This document shows positions 25,790-34,685 of a stretch of DNA of 64,000 nt, piece by piece (positions within the stretch are counted from its first letter, which is position 1; each line of letters starts with the position of its first letter). The DNA lies in contig VRUG01000002.1 of the NCBI GenBank assembly GCA_019456255.1, positions 124,001 to 188,000 of the forward strand. The letters run 5' to 3'. The notes under the pieces are model-generated. The model ran no database searches. It saw nothing but the letters and a program-made list of their open reading frames with translations, and was not told the DNA's origin. Source of the DNA: Planctomycetota bacterium (GTDB lineage Bacteria; Planctomycetota; Phycisphaerae; Sedimentisphaerales; Anaerobacaceae). The position numbers and the translations under genes were made by a program.

Positions 25790-28148
25790 GACTCACAGTT
25801 TTCCTGCCGCCTACAAATGTCAGCAATGCTTCAACAGTAACCCACAATGCCAGAACAAAAATTCCCCCGCCGATAGTGACAAGCAACCAGTCTTTGTTGT
25901 TATAAAAAATAATTTCATTTTCAACCATGGCCCAGTTTGTAATCGCAAGCATAAGCACACAGGGTATCCCCGAAACTAGGAACTTCATACCGCCTTTACG
26001 TTTGAGATATAATGTCACTATCAAAAGCGCCAAGGCAGCGAGCAATTGATTTACGGCGCCGAATAAAGGCCAAAGCTTTAGGGCACCTTTACCGTTTGCG
26101 CCGGTGGCAAAAGCAAGAGCCGCAGCGCTGACAACGGCAATTGTAGTTGCCACCCATCTATTGGCAAGCGGTTTTAACTTCAAATCGGTCGCGAGCTCGG
26201 CGATAATATATCGCTGAATTCTAACCGAGGTATCGAGTGTGGTACCGGCAAATGATGCGATGAAAACGCCCATCAAAGTAATGCCGACAATTTCTTTAAT
26301 GCCCAAAGTTTGCATCATATTTGAGGCGCCAATCACAACAGCGCCGAGTTTGGCGTTCATACCCGTTGCTCCGGCCCAGGAGGCATAATGATGGTTCCAT
26401 GCATTACTGCCGCTAAGTATTTCTCCGCCGGCGGTTTTATAAGCCATCCCTATGCCAGCGGCAACGCATAAGATGATAAGTATTGCCAATACCCCTTCGA
26501 GCAGCATAGAGCCGTAGCCCACAAACAAACAGTCTTTTTCATTTGAGATTTGTTTTGGACTTGTTCCGCTTGCGACAAGAGAATGAAAACCGCTAACCGC
26601 GCCGCATGCAATGGTAATAAAAAGAAAAGGCCAAAGTGAAGGTGCACCTGCCGGTGTGAGATTTAATGCAGGCGCGACGATTTCCATTCCGCCTGTTATC
26701 GCCGAAGTTGCTGCGCCGACTACCAAAAAACCCATAATGATAAACAACTGCCAGGCATTGATGTAGTCTCTCGGCTGAAGCAGCGTCGTTACCGGAAGTG
26801 TCGAAGCGACCCAGGCATATCCCAAAAGAATTATCGTCCAGACGCCCGTTGCCGGAATGCCGAAAAATTCAGGCATCTTAAAATCACCATGAAGACTTCC
26901 AAGCCATATACAAAGATACATCGCTATCACAGCTACCACGGTGGATGTCACTACATTTGCGCCTTTTTTATAAACAGCAAAACCCAAAGTGATAGCGATT
27001 GGAATTTGCAGCCAGACAGGAATAACCGAACTGGGAAATCTGTCGAAGACGATTGCGATAACCATTCCGAAGATTGCGATAACAATCAACAGTGCCATAA
27101 ATACGATGACAAAGAAAATAAATCTTACTCTGCCGTTAATATATTTGGAGGTGATATCAGAAATGCTTTTCCCGTCGTTGCGCATCGAGACAACAAGCGC
27201 ACCCAAATCGTGCACCGCCCCCATAAATATCGAACCAAAAACCACCCAAAGAATAGCCGGCACCCATCCCCAAATAATACCAATTGCGGGTCCGACAATC
27301 GGGCCTGTCCCAGCGATGGACGTATAATGATGACCGAAGATAATACCTTTTTTAGCTGGAACATAGTCGATGCCGTCCTGCAGTTCGTAAGAGGGGACAG
27401 ACGCGTTTTTATCAAGTTTAAAAATTTTATTTGCGAGGAATTTACCATAAGTGTGATATGCAAGCAAAAAGCCCCCCCCGCAGACAATTATCAACAGCAA
27501 AACCTCCATTCCCCCGCCTCTTATAGAGCCCGGCGTTTTTGCCGCCACCACCGGAGCTGTCGGTATGCTTTTAAGTGTTATTACCGCATATTTATGGCCT
27601 CCATTCTTGTCGGTGATAGTCAGTTGTGACTGGCCCGGGCTTAAAGCTTTTATCCCAAAAATCTGCAAGCCGAACTGGGCAGGATGCGGAGTCACTTTTA
27701 TAGCTGGCGAACTGGTAAAGGTAGAGGTCAGGCTCACAAGAGAAGCCGGCGGAGTCGCGGCAATACTGATTTGGGCCTCTTGTCCAACATTAAATTCAAA
27801 AACCTGGTCCTTTACGGTTTTAAATGGCGAACATGAAAGTGTAAGGGCTCCAGATTTGTCGCCTGTTTTACTTATGGAAACTTTAAGAGAGGCTATTCGG
27901 GTGTCTTGCTTTTTTGGTTTTTCAGGTTCGATTTTAGACTTGGTTTTAAGCAACTTCTCCAGCTCAATTGCTTTTTCTACTCTTGTTTTTTCTTTCTCTT
28001 TCGGTTTTTCTTCGACAACGGACGGCTTTTCAACAACGGGCGGTTTTTCGACTTTTAACTCTGTGTCTTTGACAGCGGGCTCACATCCGATAAAAGAAAA
28101 TAAGCAAAGCAGCATGATAAGAATAGAAAAACCTTTAACAATTCTCAT
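25782..28148 (-). CDS. cstA: CstA-type carbon starvation transporter with N-terminal lipoprotein domain
   Basis: CstA proteins are many-helix membrane proteins for peptide or pyruvate uptake. The CstA part runs from about residue 215 to the end (FGHHYTSIAGTGPIVGPAIG, VHDLGALVVSMRNDGKSISD, SGFHSLVASGTSPKQISNE, SFAGTTLDTSVRIQRYI). Ahead of it are 200 extra residues: a lipobox signal (LCLFSFIGC), a Lys/Glu/Pro linker with repeated VEKPPVVEKPSVVEEKP, and a beta-rich Ig-like region. Such an exported front domain is unusual for CstA. Start is ATG 28148 with AAAGG upstream. It follows der on the same strand. Confidence 0.88.
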   Translation of the reverse strand: MRIVKGFSILIMLLCLFSFIGCEPAVKDTELKVEKPPVVEKPSVVEEKPKEKEKTRVEKAIELEKLLKTKSKIEPEKPKKQDTRIASLKVSISKTGDKSGALTLSCSPFKTVKDQVFEFNVGQEAQISIAATPPASLVSLTSTFTSSPAIKVTPHPAQFGLQIFGIKALSPGQSQLTITDKNGGHKYAVITLKSIPTAPVVAAKTPGSIRGGGMEVLLLIIVCGGGFLLAYHTYGKFLANKIFKLDKNASVPSYELQDGIDYVPAKKGIIFGHHYTSIAGTGPIVGPAIGIIWGWVPAILWVVFGSIFMGAVHDLGALVVSMRNDGKSISDITSKYINGRVRFIFFVIVFMALLIVIAIFGMVIAIVFDRFPSSVIPVWLQIPIAITLGFAVYKKGANVVTSTVVAVIAMYLCIWLGSLHGDFKMPEFFGIPATGVWTIILLGYAWVASTLPVTTLLQPRDYINAWQLFIIMGFLVVGAATSAITGGMEIVAPALNLTPAGAPSLWPFLFITIACGAVSGFHSLVASGTSPKQISNEKDCLFVGYGSMLLEGVLAILIILCVAAGIGMAYKTAGGEILSGSNAWNHHYASWAGATGMNAKLGAVVIGASNMMQTLGIKEIVGITLMGVFIASFAGTTLDTSVRIQRYIIAELATDLKLKPLANRWVATTIAVVSAAALAFATGANGKGALKLWPLFGAVNQLLAALALLIVTLYLKRKGGMKFLVSGIPCVLMLAITNWAMVENEIIFYNNKDWLLVTIGGGIFVLALWVTVEALLTFVGGRKTVSPT

Positions 28149-28183
28149 GCGAAGACCTTTCCAGGCAAACATCAATGTTTATT

Positions 28184-29518
28184 TCATGACGGTTCATCCA
28201 ATTTTCTGTGAGGACGCGCCAGTAATCTTATTGGCACTTCGCCTATCGGAAGTATACTTTGAAGCCGACCTTTTATAAACCGCATATAATTTTCTTCAAA
28301 CAACTTCGGCTTGTTTACAAACATCAGTATCGTAATTGGGTTGGCGGCAATTTGTGTCACGTAATAAATTTTGGGCCAGCCCGAAACATTTCGTTTTGTC
28401 GCGCCAACGCGCTCTTCCTTTATTATCTCGAAAGCTTTGTTTAATTTTGCCGTTGGTATCTGTGTCGTGGTTTGTTTAAAAATTTCACCCGCAAGGTCAA
28501 GAACCGTCTGCACGTTTTTCGCCTCGGTTGCCGTTGTAAAGGCAATAGGCGCGAACCTTAATCCAGGAAGCACTTTCGTTAGATATTCCCCATAGTCTTC
28601 CGTGATGGCTGAATCTTTCGCCAGGTCCCACTTATTTACGATGATGATACAGCTTTTATATTCTTCGGCAATGAGTCTTGCTAATTTCTTATCGACCTGC
28701 GAAATGGGCAAAGTTGCGTCGATTAGGAAAAACACGATGTCTGCGCGGTGTATCGAACGAGTAGCGCGAACGTAACCGTAAAATTCAATACTGTTAGCTA
28801 TCTTATTTTTTTTTCTAACACCAGCTGTGTCGATAACAAGAATTATCTTGCCGTCTTTTTCAAGCCTGACATCAACAGCGTCCCTTGTTGTGCCGGGTAC
28901 TTCACTTACAATTACCCGCTCAGTTCCCGCCATTGCGTTTACAAGAGTGCTTTTGCCGGAATTGCGTTTTCCGACTATCGCGATTTTCATGACAGGCTCT
29001 ATAGGCTTTTCAGTGTCGAAGTGTTTGAGTTCATCGAAAATTTTGTCAAGTAATACAGTTTTATTCATATTATTAGTTGCCGAAACGCATAAAAAGTCAC
29101 CAAACCCTAATCTGGCGAACTCACCGGCAGCAGGAAACATCTTTGCAGTATCAGCCTTGTTAGCTACCCCGATGACGGCCATATTTTCCTTGCGCAAAAG
29201 CTGAGCGATTTTTACATCAAGCGGAACAATCCCATCGCGAATGTCTGTCATAAATATTATAAGGTCCGCCGATTCGATAGCTTTTGCAATTTGCATCTCG
29301 ACGTGCTCGGTTAATAGGTCCGAATCAACGATTCCATAGCCGCCGGTATCAATAAGCTCGAAATACCAGTCGTCTTTTTCAATGATGGTACTGACGCGGT
29401 CGCGCGTAACCCCTGCGGTGGGCTCGACGATACTTATCATCCTGCCGGCTAATGCGTTTAGCAAACTGCTTTTGCCCACGTTGGGCCTGCCGATTATTGC
29501 TATTGTAGGTAATGACAT
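28184..29518 (-). CDS. der: ribosome-assembly GTPase Der
   Basis: Tandem-GTPase factor needed for 50S assembly. G domain 1 (residues 3-165) has GRPNVGKSSLLN, DTGG and NKAD. G domain 2 (about 175-345) has GKRNSGKSTLVN, DTAG and NKWD. The KH-like domain ends the protein (QIAANPITILMFVNKP, NYMRFIKGRLQSILP). The 444-residue length is standard. Confidence 0.97.
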   Translation of the reverse strand: MSLPTIAIIGRPNVGKSSLLNALAGRMISIVEPTAGVTRDRVSTIIEKDDWYFELIDTGGYGIVDSDLLTEHVEMQIAKAIESADLIIFMTDIRDGIVPLDVKIAQLLRKENMAVIGVANKADTAKMFPAAGEFARLGFGDFLCVSATNNMNKTVLLDKIFDELKHFDTEKPIEPVMKIAIVGKRNSGKSTLVNAMAGTERVIVSEVPGTTRDAVDVRLEKDGKIILVIDTAGVRKKNKIANSIEFYGYVRATRSIHRADIVFFLIDATLPISQVDKKLARLIAEEYKSCIIIVNKWDLAKDSAITEDYGEYLTKVLPGLRFAPIAFTTATEAKNVQTVLDLAGEIFKQTTTQIPTAKLNKAFEIIKEERVGATKRNVSGWPKIYYVTQIAANPITILMFVNKPKLFEENYMRFIKGRLQSILPIGEVPIRLLARPHRKLDEPS

Positions 29519-29683
29519 AAGTTCTTTCCAAATCCAGTATTAGAATCAATCCGAATGATTATAGCAGATTCAATGCCTAATTTGAAGCGCTAACAAATCA
29601 GCGGCGATTTACATTGTTGACTGGATTTTTGCCCCCAAATTTCGTATAATATATAGTCCGATAATTTAATGAGGGTTGACTTG

Positions 29684-31015
29684 ATGTTTAGGCCTCGAAT
29701 GGCGATTATTTCGATTTTGCTCCTGTGCACAACATGTCTCGGTGATAGTTTTACGCATCGCAACACCGGTGACAGTTTTAACGGTTATGCTGTTGCCAGA
29801 AAAAGAGCAAATCGCACACAGGTGCGAATCGAAAACAGAAAACCCAGATATTTGGATTTGAGTGATTACGGGATTGTGCAAAATAATCTCGGCAGAAAAA
29901 ACCGGATTTATACGTTTAATATAAAAGATGCTGTTGAGTTTATGGCCGAAACGCAGGCCTTTGAAAAAGCAATCAAGATAGCCGCAAACCAGGGGCCCTT
30001 GTTCATCCTGATAGAGATTGATACGCCGGGCGGTAGAATCGATTTGGCTAAGAGGATTTGTTCGGCACTTATAAAACTAGACAATTGCAAAACGGTTGCT
30101 TTTATGAGCGGCGGACAGTTCGGAGGCGCTTTTTCCGCAGGGGCAATAATTGCTTTAGCATGTGACGAAATTTATATGCTCGAAGGGACCGCTATTGGTG
30201 CAGCTTCGCTATATGCCCAAACAACAGCAGGGCCGGAAGAATTGAAAGAAATTTACGGTGAGAGTATTGCGGGAAAATTCAGCTCGGCATGGTCAGCTTA
30301 TTGTGTCGCGATTGCCGAATTGAATAATCGCCCGGGTCAATTAGTAAAGGCAATGGTGGAAAAACAAACCGAGGTTGTTGAGATTATAGAAGATGGCGAG
30401 CAGATTTTTATACACCCAAGGGACAAGCCTAAAGAACAAAAAACTATTCGCATATGGAGTGACAAAAATTCACTTTTGACATTGAGCGCTGACGAAGCTT
30501 TCGTTGTTGGAATCGCTAACGGAACGGTATCGTCAAGAAGTGAGCTTTTTGCCCGCCTCGGGGCAAAAAGAGCGGTAAAAAACCCCGACAGAAAGATGTT
30601 AAAAGCAAAAAGAACGTTTGAAAAAATAAAGAAGAGATTCGACGCGATTCTTAACTCTATAGAATATTTCGAGCAGCGGGCAAATATTCTTGTCAAGGAA
30701 TACAATGCGCTGGAGGCGGAAATTCGCAGGGCTGATACGGTTGTTTATCGTAAACGTTCCGGGAGACGCAGGATTGGCAGCTATAGTTCTTCGTACTCAG
30801 AGATTGAAGTCGAACGCAGAGAGGTTTTAACCGACCGCAATATATTGTTAAACGAACTCTTGGATGTTCTCGATGCTTTGATACGCGAGTATGACACAGC
30901 TATGTTGATGGCAAACAGATATCCGGATTTAAAGCGTTACGTAAAGATGCTTGAGAAAAATTTAACCGCTACCGAAGTGACATACGATGGAATTAACTTT
31001 CGCTCTCGTTATTAG
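29684..31015 (+). CDS. NfeD/ClpP-class serine protease-like protein
   Basis: An exported protein (signal-like MFRPRMAIISILLLCTTCLG) with a ClpP/crotonase fold like the N-terminal domain of NfeD and SppA-class peptidases. Seen are IEIDTPGGRIDLAKRICSAL, then MSGGQFGGAFSAGAIIALAC with the probable nucleophile serine in FSAGA, and MLEGTAIGAASLY. NfeD also uses a lysine, which I cannot place with certainty. The C-terminal 120 residues are a charged coiled coil instead of the usual membrane or OB domain. Start ATG 29684 has GAGGG upstream; ATG 29669 would overlap that site. Ends overlap the XRE gene by 23 bp. Confidence 0.75.
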   Translation: MFRPRMAIISILLLCTTCLGDSFTHRNTGDSFNGYAVARKRANRTQVRIENRKPRYLDLSDYGIVQNNLGRKNRIYTFNIKDAVEFMAETQAFEKAIKIAANQGPLFILIEIDTPGGRIDLAKRICSALIKLDNCKTVAFMSGGQFGGAFSAGAIIALACDEIYMLEGTAIGAASLYAQTTAGPEELKEIYGESIAGKFSSAWSAYCVAIAELNNRPGQLVKAMVEKQTEVVEIIEDGEQIFIHPRDKPKEQKTIRIWSDKNSLLTLSADEAFVVGIANGTVSSRSELFARLGAKRAVKNPDRKMLKAKRTFEKIKKRFDAILNSIEYFEQRANILVKEYNALEAEIRRADTVVYRKRSGRRRIGSYSSSYSEIEVERREVLTDRNILLNELLDVLDALIREYDTAMLMANRYPDLKRYVKMLEKNLTATEVTYDGINFRSRY

Positions 31016-31238
31016 TTTTTAAATCCTGCTGTTGATATTGAAACACATCTTCTATAGGCACACCGAAGGCATCTGCTATTTTAAATGCCAGGGTAAGTGA
31101 TGGAGAATATTTACCGGCTTCAATGGCGATGATTGTCTGGCGGGTGACGCCGGCCTTGTCAGCTAATTTCTGCTGGGTCATCTCATCATTCTCAAAACGC
31201 AGCTTGCGAATATTGTTTGTAATTTGATTACTGCTCAT
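30993..31238 (-). CDS. XRE-family transcriptional regulator
   Basis: Compact helix-turn-helix protein (81 residues): IRKLRFENDEMTQQKLADKA, then GVTRQTIIAIEAGKYSPSLT and FKIADAFGVPIEDVF, the classic XRE layout of the short YozG-like group. It is the last of four overlapping genes; its ATG lies inside the end of the preceding membrane-protein gene. Likely controls that operon, probably by binding the palindrome at 32558-32577 (inference). Confidence 0.9.
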   Translation of the reverse strand: MSSNQITNNIRKLRFENDEMTQQKLADKAGVTRQTIIAIEAGKYSPSLTLAFKIADAFGVPIEDVFQYQQQDLKTNNESES

Positions 31239-31653
31239 CTGCCTGCTCCCGTGCAAACCGTATCAAAATCATTGCTGAATGTATGATTTGAGAAATAAAA
31301 AGGCCGACCAGTAATAAGATCGGCAAGGTATAAGATGGTATAGAATTTCTTGCTCCTGAAAGGAAGAATATAATGAAACAAGCGTAGACCATAAAAAACA
31401 TAAAGAAATAGCTTGATATTATAAACGCCCTGACAGATATTTTTTTTTCCCGTTCATCAAAACCGGCCCCTGTTGATATTGAACGCAGGCGGGTTATCAA
31501 GGCGGCGATCAGGCCAGCAATAATAAATGACATTAGGGGGACAATACCTTTTACATTGAATTTCACTGCTAAGCTGACACCTAAAGCACCTATAATTATG
31601 CAAGCTGTAGCGCCACAAAGATTAATCCACGCTTTTTTTATCAATCTATTCAT
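31228..31653 (-). CDS. four-helix membrane protein, DER family copy 3
   Basis: 141 residues with four predicted transmembrane helices (about 8-30, 37-57, 75-97, 106-130). The central loop between helices 2 and 3 carries FDEREKKISVRA, matching VDERDNKINKRA and LDERDLLIKQKA in the two genes before it. The C-terminal SQIIHSAMILIRFA matches their HSIAILxxYG end, so the three are tandem paralogues, this one the most divergent. AGGAGG precedes the ATG. Function unknown; similar DUF2178-like membrane proteins often travel with a short XRE regulator. Confidence 0.78.
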   Translation of the reverse strand: MNRLIKKAWINLCGATACIIIGALGVSLAVKFNVKGIVPLMSFIIAGLIAALITRLRSISTGAGFDEREKKISVRAFIISSYFFMFFMVYACFIIFFLSGARNSIPSYTLPILLLVGLFISQIIHSAMILIRFAREQADEQ

Positions 31654-32077
31654 TTTCTTTCCCTCCTTTGCCATACTGAACGAGAATCGCAATCGAATGC
31701 ACATAAAAGTTTGTGACTCCTGCAATCATAAAAATCATTGGCAGCCAGAAAACTTTTATAGAAGCATCAGGCCCAAGTACAAAAAATGGAGTCATACAAG
31801 CCAGACCAACAAAAAGGTATGCAGCGCCAAAACCGGCAAGAGCAGCTCTTTTGTTAATTTTATTGTCTCGTTCGTCAACGGTGACATTGCCCTTGTCCTT
31901 TTTGAAAACGATCCGAGCAAGTCCGCCTATTCCTGCTATGCCTAAAAACCCTAATCCTGCCGAGGCCTTGGGAAACCCAAATGCGGAATAAAAAATTGTA
32001 ATCGCGGTACCGCTTGCAATTAAAGCGATTGATGTTGTTATTACAATTAACCAGGCCGCTTTTTGTGATCTATTCAT
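31646..32077 (-). CDS. four-helix membrane protein, DER family copy 2
   Basis: 143 residues, four predicted membrane helices, loop motif VDERDNKINKRA near residue 67 and end motif VHSIAILVQYG. Overlaps both neighbours by 8 bp, so the four genes are translated in a coupled series. Most similar to copy 1: both have TPFFVLGPD or APFFVYGPD between helices 3 and 4. No catalytic residues are seen. Confidence 0.78.
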   Translation of the reverse strand: MNRSQKAAWLIVITTSIALIASGTAITIFYSAFGFPKASAGLGFLGIAGIGGLARIVFKKDKGNVTVDERDNKINKRAALAGFGAAYLFVGLACMTPFFVLGPDASIKVFWLPMIFMIAGVTNFYVHSIAILVQYGKGGKENE

Positions 32078-32510
32078 TTTCTGTTCCTCCCTTACTTTTC
32101 CAGCCGTATTCGTTTAATATTGCAATGGAATAGATTAAAAAGACCCAATACATTCCGCCAAATACCATCCCGCACAGGTAGTTTACCGATACCATGCCAT
32201 CCGGGCCGTAAACAAAGAACGGCGCCATTGCGGCCAACACAAACAAAGGCCAAAAGCTCCAATACGCTGCCACCATTGCCTTTTGCTTGATCAGCAAATC
32301 TCTTTCATCAAGGCCCTGCTTATCTTTCTTAAAAAAGGAGGGGCGAATCCGGCTAAAACCCATAATTCCGATGAATGCAAAACCCGCCATCGAAGTATGC
32401 CAGGACATTCCTACAGCAAAACGCAAGATAAGCACCGCGGTTACACTAAGTCCGAGTGCCAGCCCTAATATAATCAATGTAAACCGCGCCATTTTCTGAT
32501 ACTTATTCAT
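32070..32510 (-). CDS. four-helix membrane protein, DER family copy 1
   Basis: 146 residues, four predicted membrane helices, loop motif LDERDLLIKQKA and end motif IYSIAILNEYG. First gene of the operon, 48 bp downstream of a near-perfect palindrome. ATG 32510 is chosen because the other two copies begin at the equivalent MN(K/R) position. Confidence 0.75.
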   Translation of the reverse strand: MNKYQKMARFTLIILGLALGLSVTAVLILRFAVGMSWHTSMAGFAFIGIMGFSRIRPSFFKKDKQGLDERDLLIKQKAMVAAYWSFWPLFVLAAMAPFFVYGPDGMVSVNYLCGMVFGGMYWVFLIYSIAILNEYGWKSKGGTENE

Positions 32511-32551
32511 GAATTTCCCTTTCAAATCAGTTTCTAATGTAAGCTATATCG

Positions 32552-32582
32552 TACATAATGTAAAGAATACTTTACATAATGT
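32552..32582 (-). promoter_or_regulatory. palindromic operator and promoter of the membrane-protein/XRE operon
   Basis: Core ATGTAAAG-AATA-CTTTACAT at 32558-32577 is a perfect 8-bp inverted repeat; the arms extend to about 13 bp with one mismatch. On the minus strand a TTGACA begins at its edge with TACATT 17 bp further, so the palindrome lies inside the promoter. The XRE protein of the operon is the likely binder. Confidence 0.6.
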
Positions 32583-32675
32583 CAAGGGGAATTTACAATT
32601 TTCTCAAATTTTTTTACAGGTTCTTTTCAGATTTTGGAAAGTCTTGGCCTAATTTGGTGTCAATATCCGATATAT

Positions 32676-33485
32676 ATGGTGATGGAAACAGTTGAATATA
32701 CCGAATTACAGACCAAGGAATGTCCGTTCTGCGCCGAAACCATTCAGGTTCGTGCCATTAAGTGCCGTTTCTGCGGGGAATTTCTAAATACGGACCGCTC
32801 GCAGCAGCCCGAAGCCGAAGAAAAACCCAAAGAAGAAGAGACCCAGGTAGAAAAGGTATTATTCAAAGGCAGACCTTCGATCTGGGGCCTAAGCAGTTCA
32901 GTGTTAAAGGCAGCGTTTTTTGTCGCCATGGCACTTTTGCTGATAGATTATCCAATCGAGAATCTATCAGTGTTCCAAATTCCACAGGCACCGCCCGAAG
33001 CTGCTGTTGAAAAAATTATCGAAAACGAATACGCCTCCACCGGATATGTCTCCGAAGAAACCCAAAGCCAAAAAGGGATGTTTTCGTGGATGGAACTTAA
33101 CGACCAGCAAAAAGCAGTCTTCGCCAGCTACAGAATCGCAACTGGTGTCGGCTTTATAATACTTATGATTTGCATCCTGCTGCTAAAAGCGGTAAAGCTC
33201 AAAATGATTCATTATATAGTCTCTCAAGACAGGATCGAATGGAGCAGAGGGATCATGGATAGAAGAGTTAATAATCTTGATATGTTTCGGGTGATCGACC
33301 TTAGCCTGCAAAGAAGCCTGCTTGATTGTATTTTCGGTATCGGGACGGTGACATTAATAATGGTCGACAAGACCGACCCGAAGTTTGTTTTTCAAAAGGT
33401 AAGGCGCAGCCGAAAACTTTATGATGTTATTAAAAAGGCAAGCCTCGACGCTGACAAAAAAGCCGGTGTCATACACGTCGAATAA
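32676..33485 (+). CDS. zinc-ribbon and PH-domain membrane protein
   Basis: Residues 10-40 hold a short zinc ribbon (CPFCAETIQVRAIKCRFCG: two CxxC pairs). Two transmembrane segments follow (about 75-95 and 160-185), then a bacterial PH-like domain (about 190-260, IVSQDRIEWSRGIMDRRVNN, FRVIDLSLQRSLLD) related to YdbS. Members of this group are membrane proteins of unknown role. Start uncertain: ATG 32676 or 32682, neither with a strong ribosome site; an earlier TTG exists at 32634. Confidence 0.78.
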   Translation: MVMETVEYTELQTKECPFCAETIQVRAIKCRFCGEFLNTDRSQQPEAEEKPKEEETQVEKVLFKGRPSIWGLSSSVLKAAFFVAMALLLIDYPIENLSVFQIPQAPPEAAVEKIIENEYASTGYVSEETQSQKGMFSWMELNDQQKAVFASYRIATGVGFIILMICILLLKAVKLKMIHYIVSQDRIEWSRGIMDRRVNNLDMFRVIDLSLQRSLLDCIFGIGTVTLIMVDKTDPKFVFQKVRRSRKLYDVIKKASLDADKKAGVIHVE

Positions 33486-33492
33486 AACCGTT

Positions 33493-34078
33493 TTAATCGC
33501 CTTCGGGGGTTGATTGCCCCTGAAATTGGCTTAGGTTCTCAAATATTCTGCCACGAACTTCCTCAATAATCAATTGAGCAATCGGCATTCCGTAGTGAAG
33601 ATTCATGCTCGTTTTGCTAAGATTAGTAATTTCGAGTGTAAGCGGCCCCATCCAACCGGGGTGTACAGTAGGAGCAGTAAAATGAACTAGTAAACCACAA
33701 CGAGCAAGGCTACTTTTTCTTTCTATTCTGGCCGCTAAATGCGACACTCCTTCATTGGTAGGTAACCCAACTATTTCTAATGTTTGTGCAAGAATAAATT
33801 GGTTTGGTGGCAAGGTAAAAGGTCTGTTTTTTTCAAGAACATGTTTTTCGGAAGTTTTTCCAATAAAATCGGCAATACTGCCAGATACTGTAAAATCATA
33901 AGCAAATTTCCCAGATTTTGGCACGCTGATTTTATCGCCAAGTTTCAAGTCAATTGTATGTGCATCATATGGACAATATTTTACACCTACATCTTTGTAT
34001 CTTGGCTTTGGCTCGGGGGATATAATTAATCTTCCATCATCTAAGGCCTTTATGTATCTCGCTATTGGAGAGAATCAT
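33493..34078 (-). pseudogene. dcd: dCTP deaminase, frameshifted near the N-terminus
   Basis: dCTP deaminase makes dUTP for thymidylate synthesis. Coding similarity covers the whole family length (about 194 residues), but in two frames. The start is ATG 34078 with MILSNSEIHK, a typical Dcd opening. Near 34046 the frame shifts by one base in a short A run; the second frame continues ALDDGRLIISPEPKPRY, then AHTIDLKLGD and the intact core with RIERKSSLARCG and VHPGWMGPLTLEITN. Removing one base gives an uninterrupted gene. Either a sequencing or assembly error, or a recent inactivation. The ATG overlaps the upstream gene's stop (ATGA). Confidence 0.8.
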
Positions 34079-34365
34079 TTAGGGTTCTCTTTAATCTGTT
34101 CTGTTCTAACTGTTATTGAGCGGCCATTTTCGAGGGTTGGCCTAGGTAGTTCAACTAGCACAAGATCTTTTTTTGTTTCCAAAGGAGTAACTCTTATTGT
34201 CCCATGTACCGAATTGTTTTCATCAGGCTCCTTTCCCTTTGGAAATCCTAAATCCTCCTTTTGAGCAAATAGTGAAAAACCACTATTATCAAATAATTCT
34301 CCGCTTACTGCAAACTCCCCCGTGAACTGTCCTGTAGATATTTCACAATTAAGCCACTTTTCCAT
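34075..34365 (-). CDS. unknown small protein coupled to dcd
   Basis: 96 residues, not recognised. No signal peptide, no membrane segment, no cysteine pairs; the composition suggests alternating beta strands (TIRVTPLETKKDLVLVELPR, then GRSITVRTEQIK). AAAGGA and AGGAAA precede the ATG. Its TGA overlaps the dcd ATG by 4 bp, so the two are probably translated together. Flanked upstream by 320 bp of AT-rich non-coding DNA. Confidence 0.6.
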   Translation of the reverse strand: MEKWLNCEISTGQFTGEFAVSGELFDNSGFSLFAQKEDLGFPKGKEPDENNSVHGTIRVTPLETKKDLVLVELPRPTLENGRSITVRTEQIKENPK

Positions 34366-34685
34366 TTTCCTGTCCTTTCCTTTCCCCTGTTTTCATTACC
34401 CTATTGTAAATATATGAAACAACCGACCCTACGAGCTTAAATAATATTATTAAAATAATATCATTTAAGCAATACTATTAAATTGATATCGTCACATGTG
34501 GGGATTTTTCGTCACCCACTTCCAACTTTTCACCTAACTGCTTTTTAAATAAGTGCTTATGCTAAGAAGATACTCACTCAAGAATTCAGAATTCCGCACA
34601 TTATAATTGTTAAATTCCAAAATGAAATAAAAGAGCTGAAACTTTTTATCCTTCAATCATCCTCCTGATAAGCACCGACTATGCA
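34366..34685. other. AT-rich intergenic region, no gene seen
   Basis: About 320 bp between the unknown gene and ogt. It contains short AT palindromes (AATAATATTATT near 34440) and stop codons in all frames. It should hold the promoter of the unknown gene/dcd pair. The base composition differs from the flanking genes. Confidence 0.5.

Noticed and set aside
26889-27629. Long plus-strand frame of 246 codons
   Set aside because: Antisense to the well-supported cstA gene; no ribosome site, no family similarity.
27565-28278. Long plus-strand frame of 237 codons
   Set aside because: Shadow of the cstA front domain, composition mirrors its Lys/Glu repeats.
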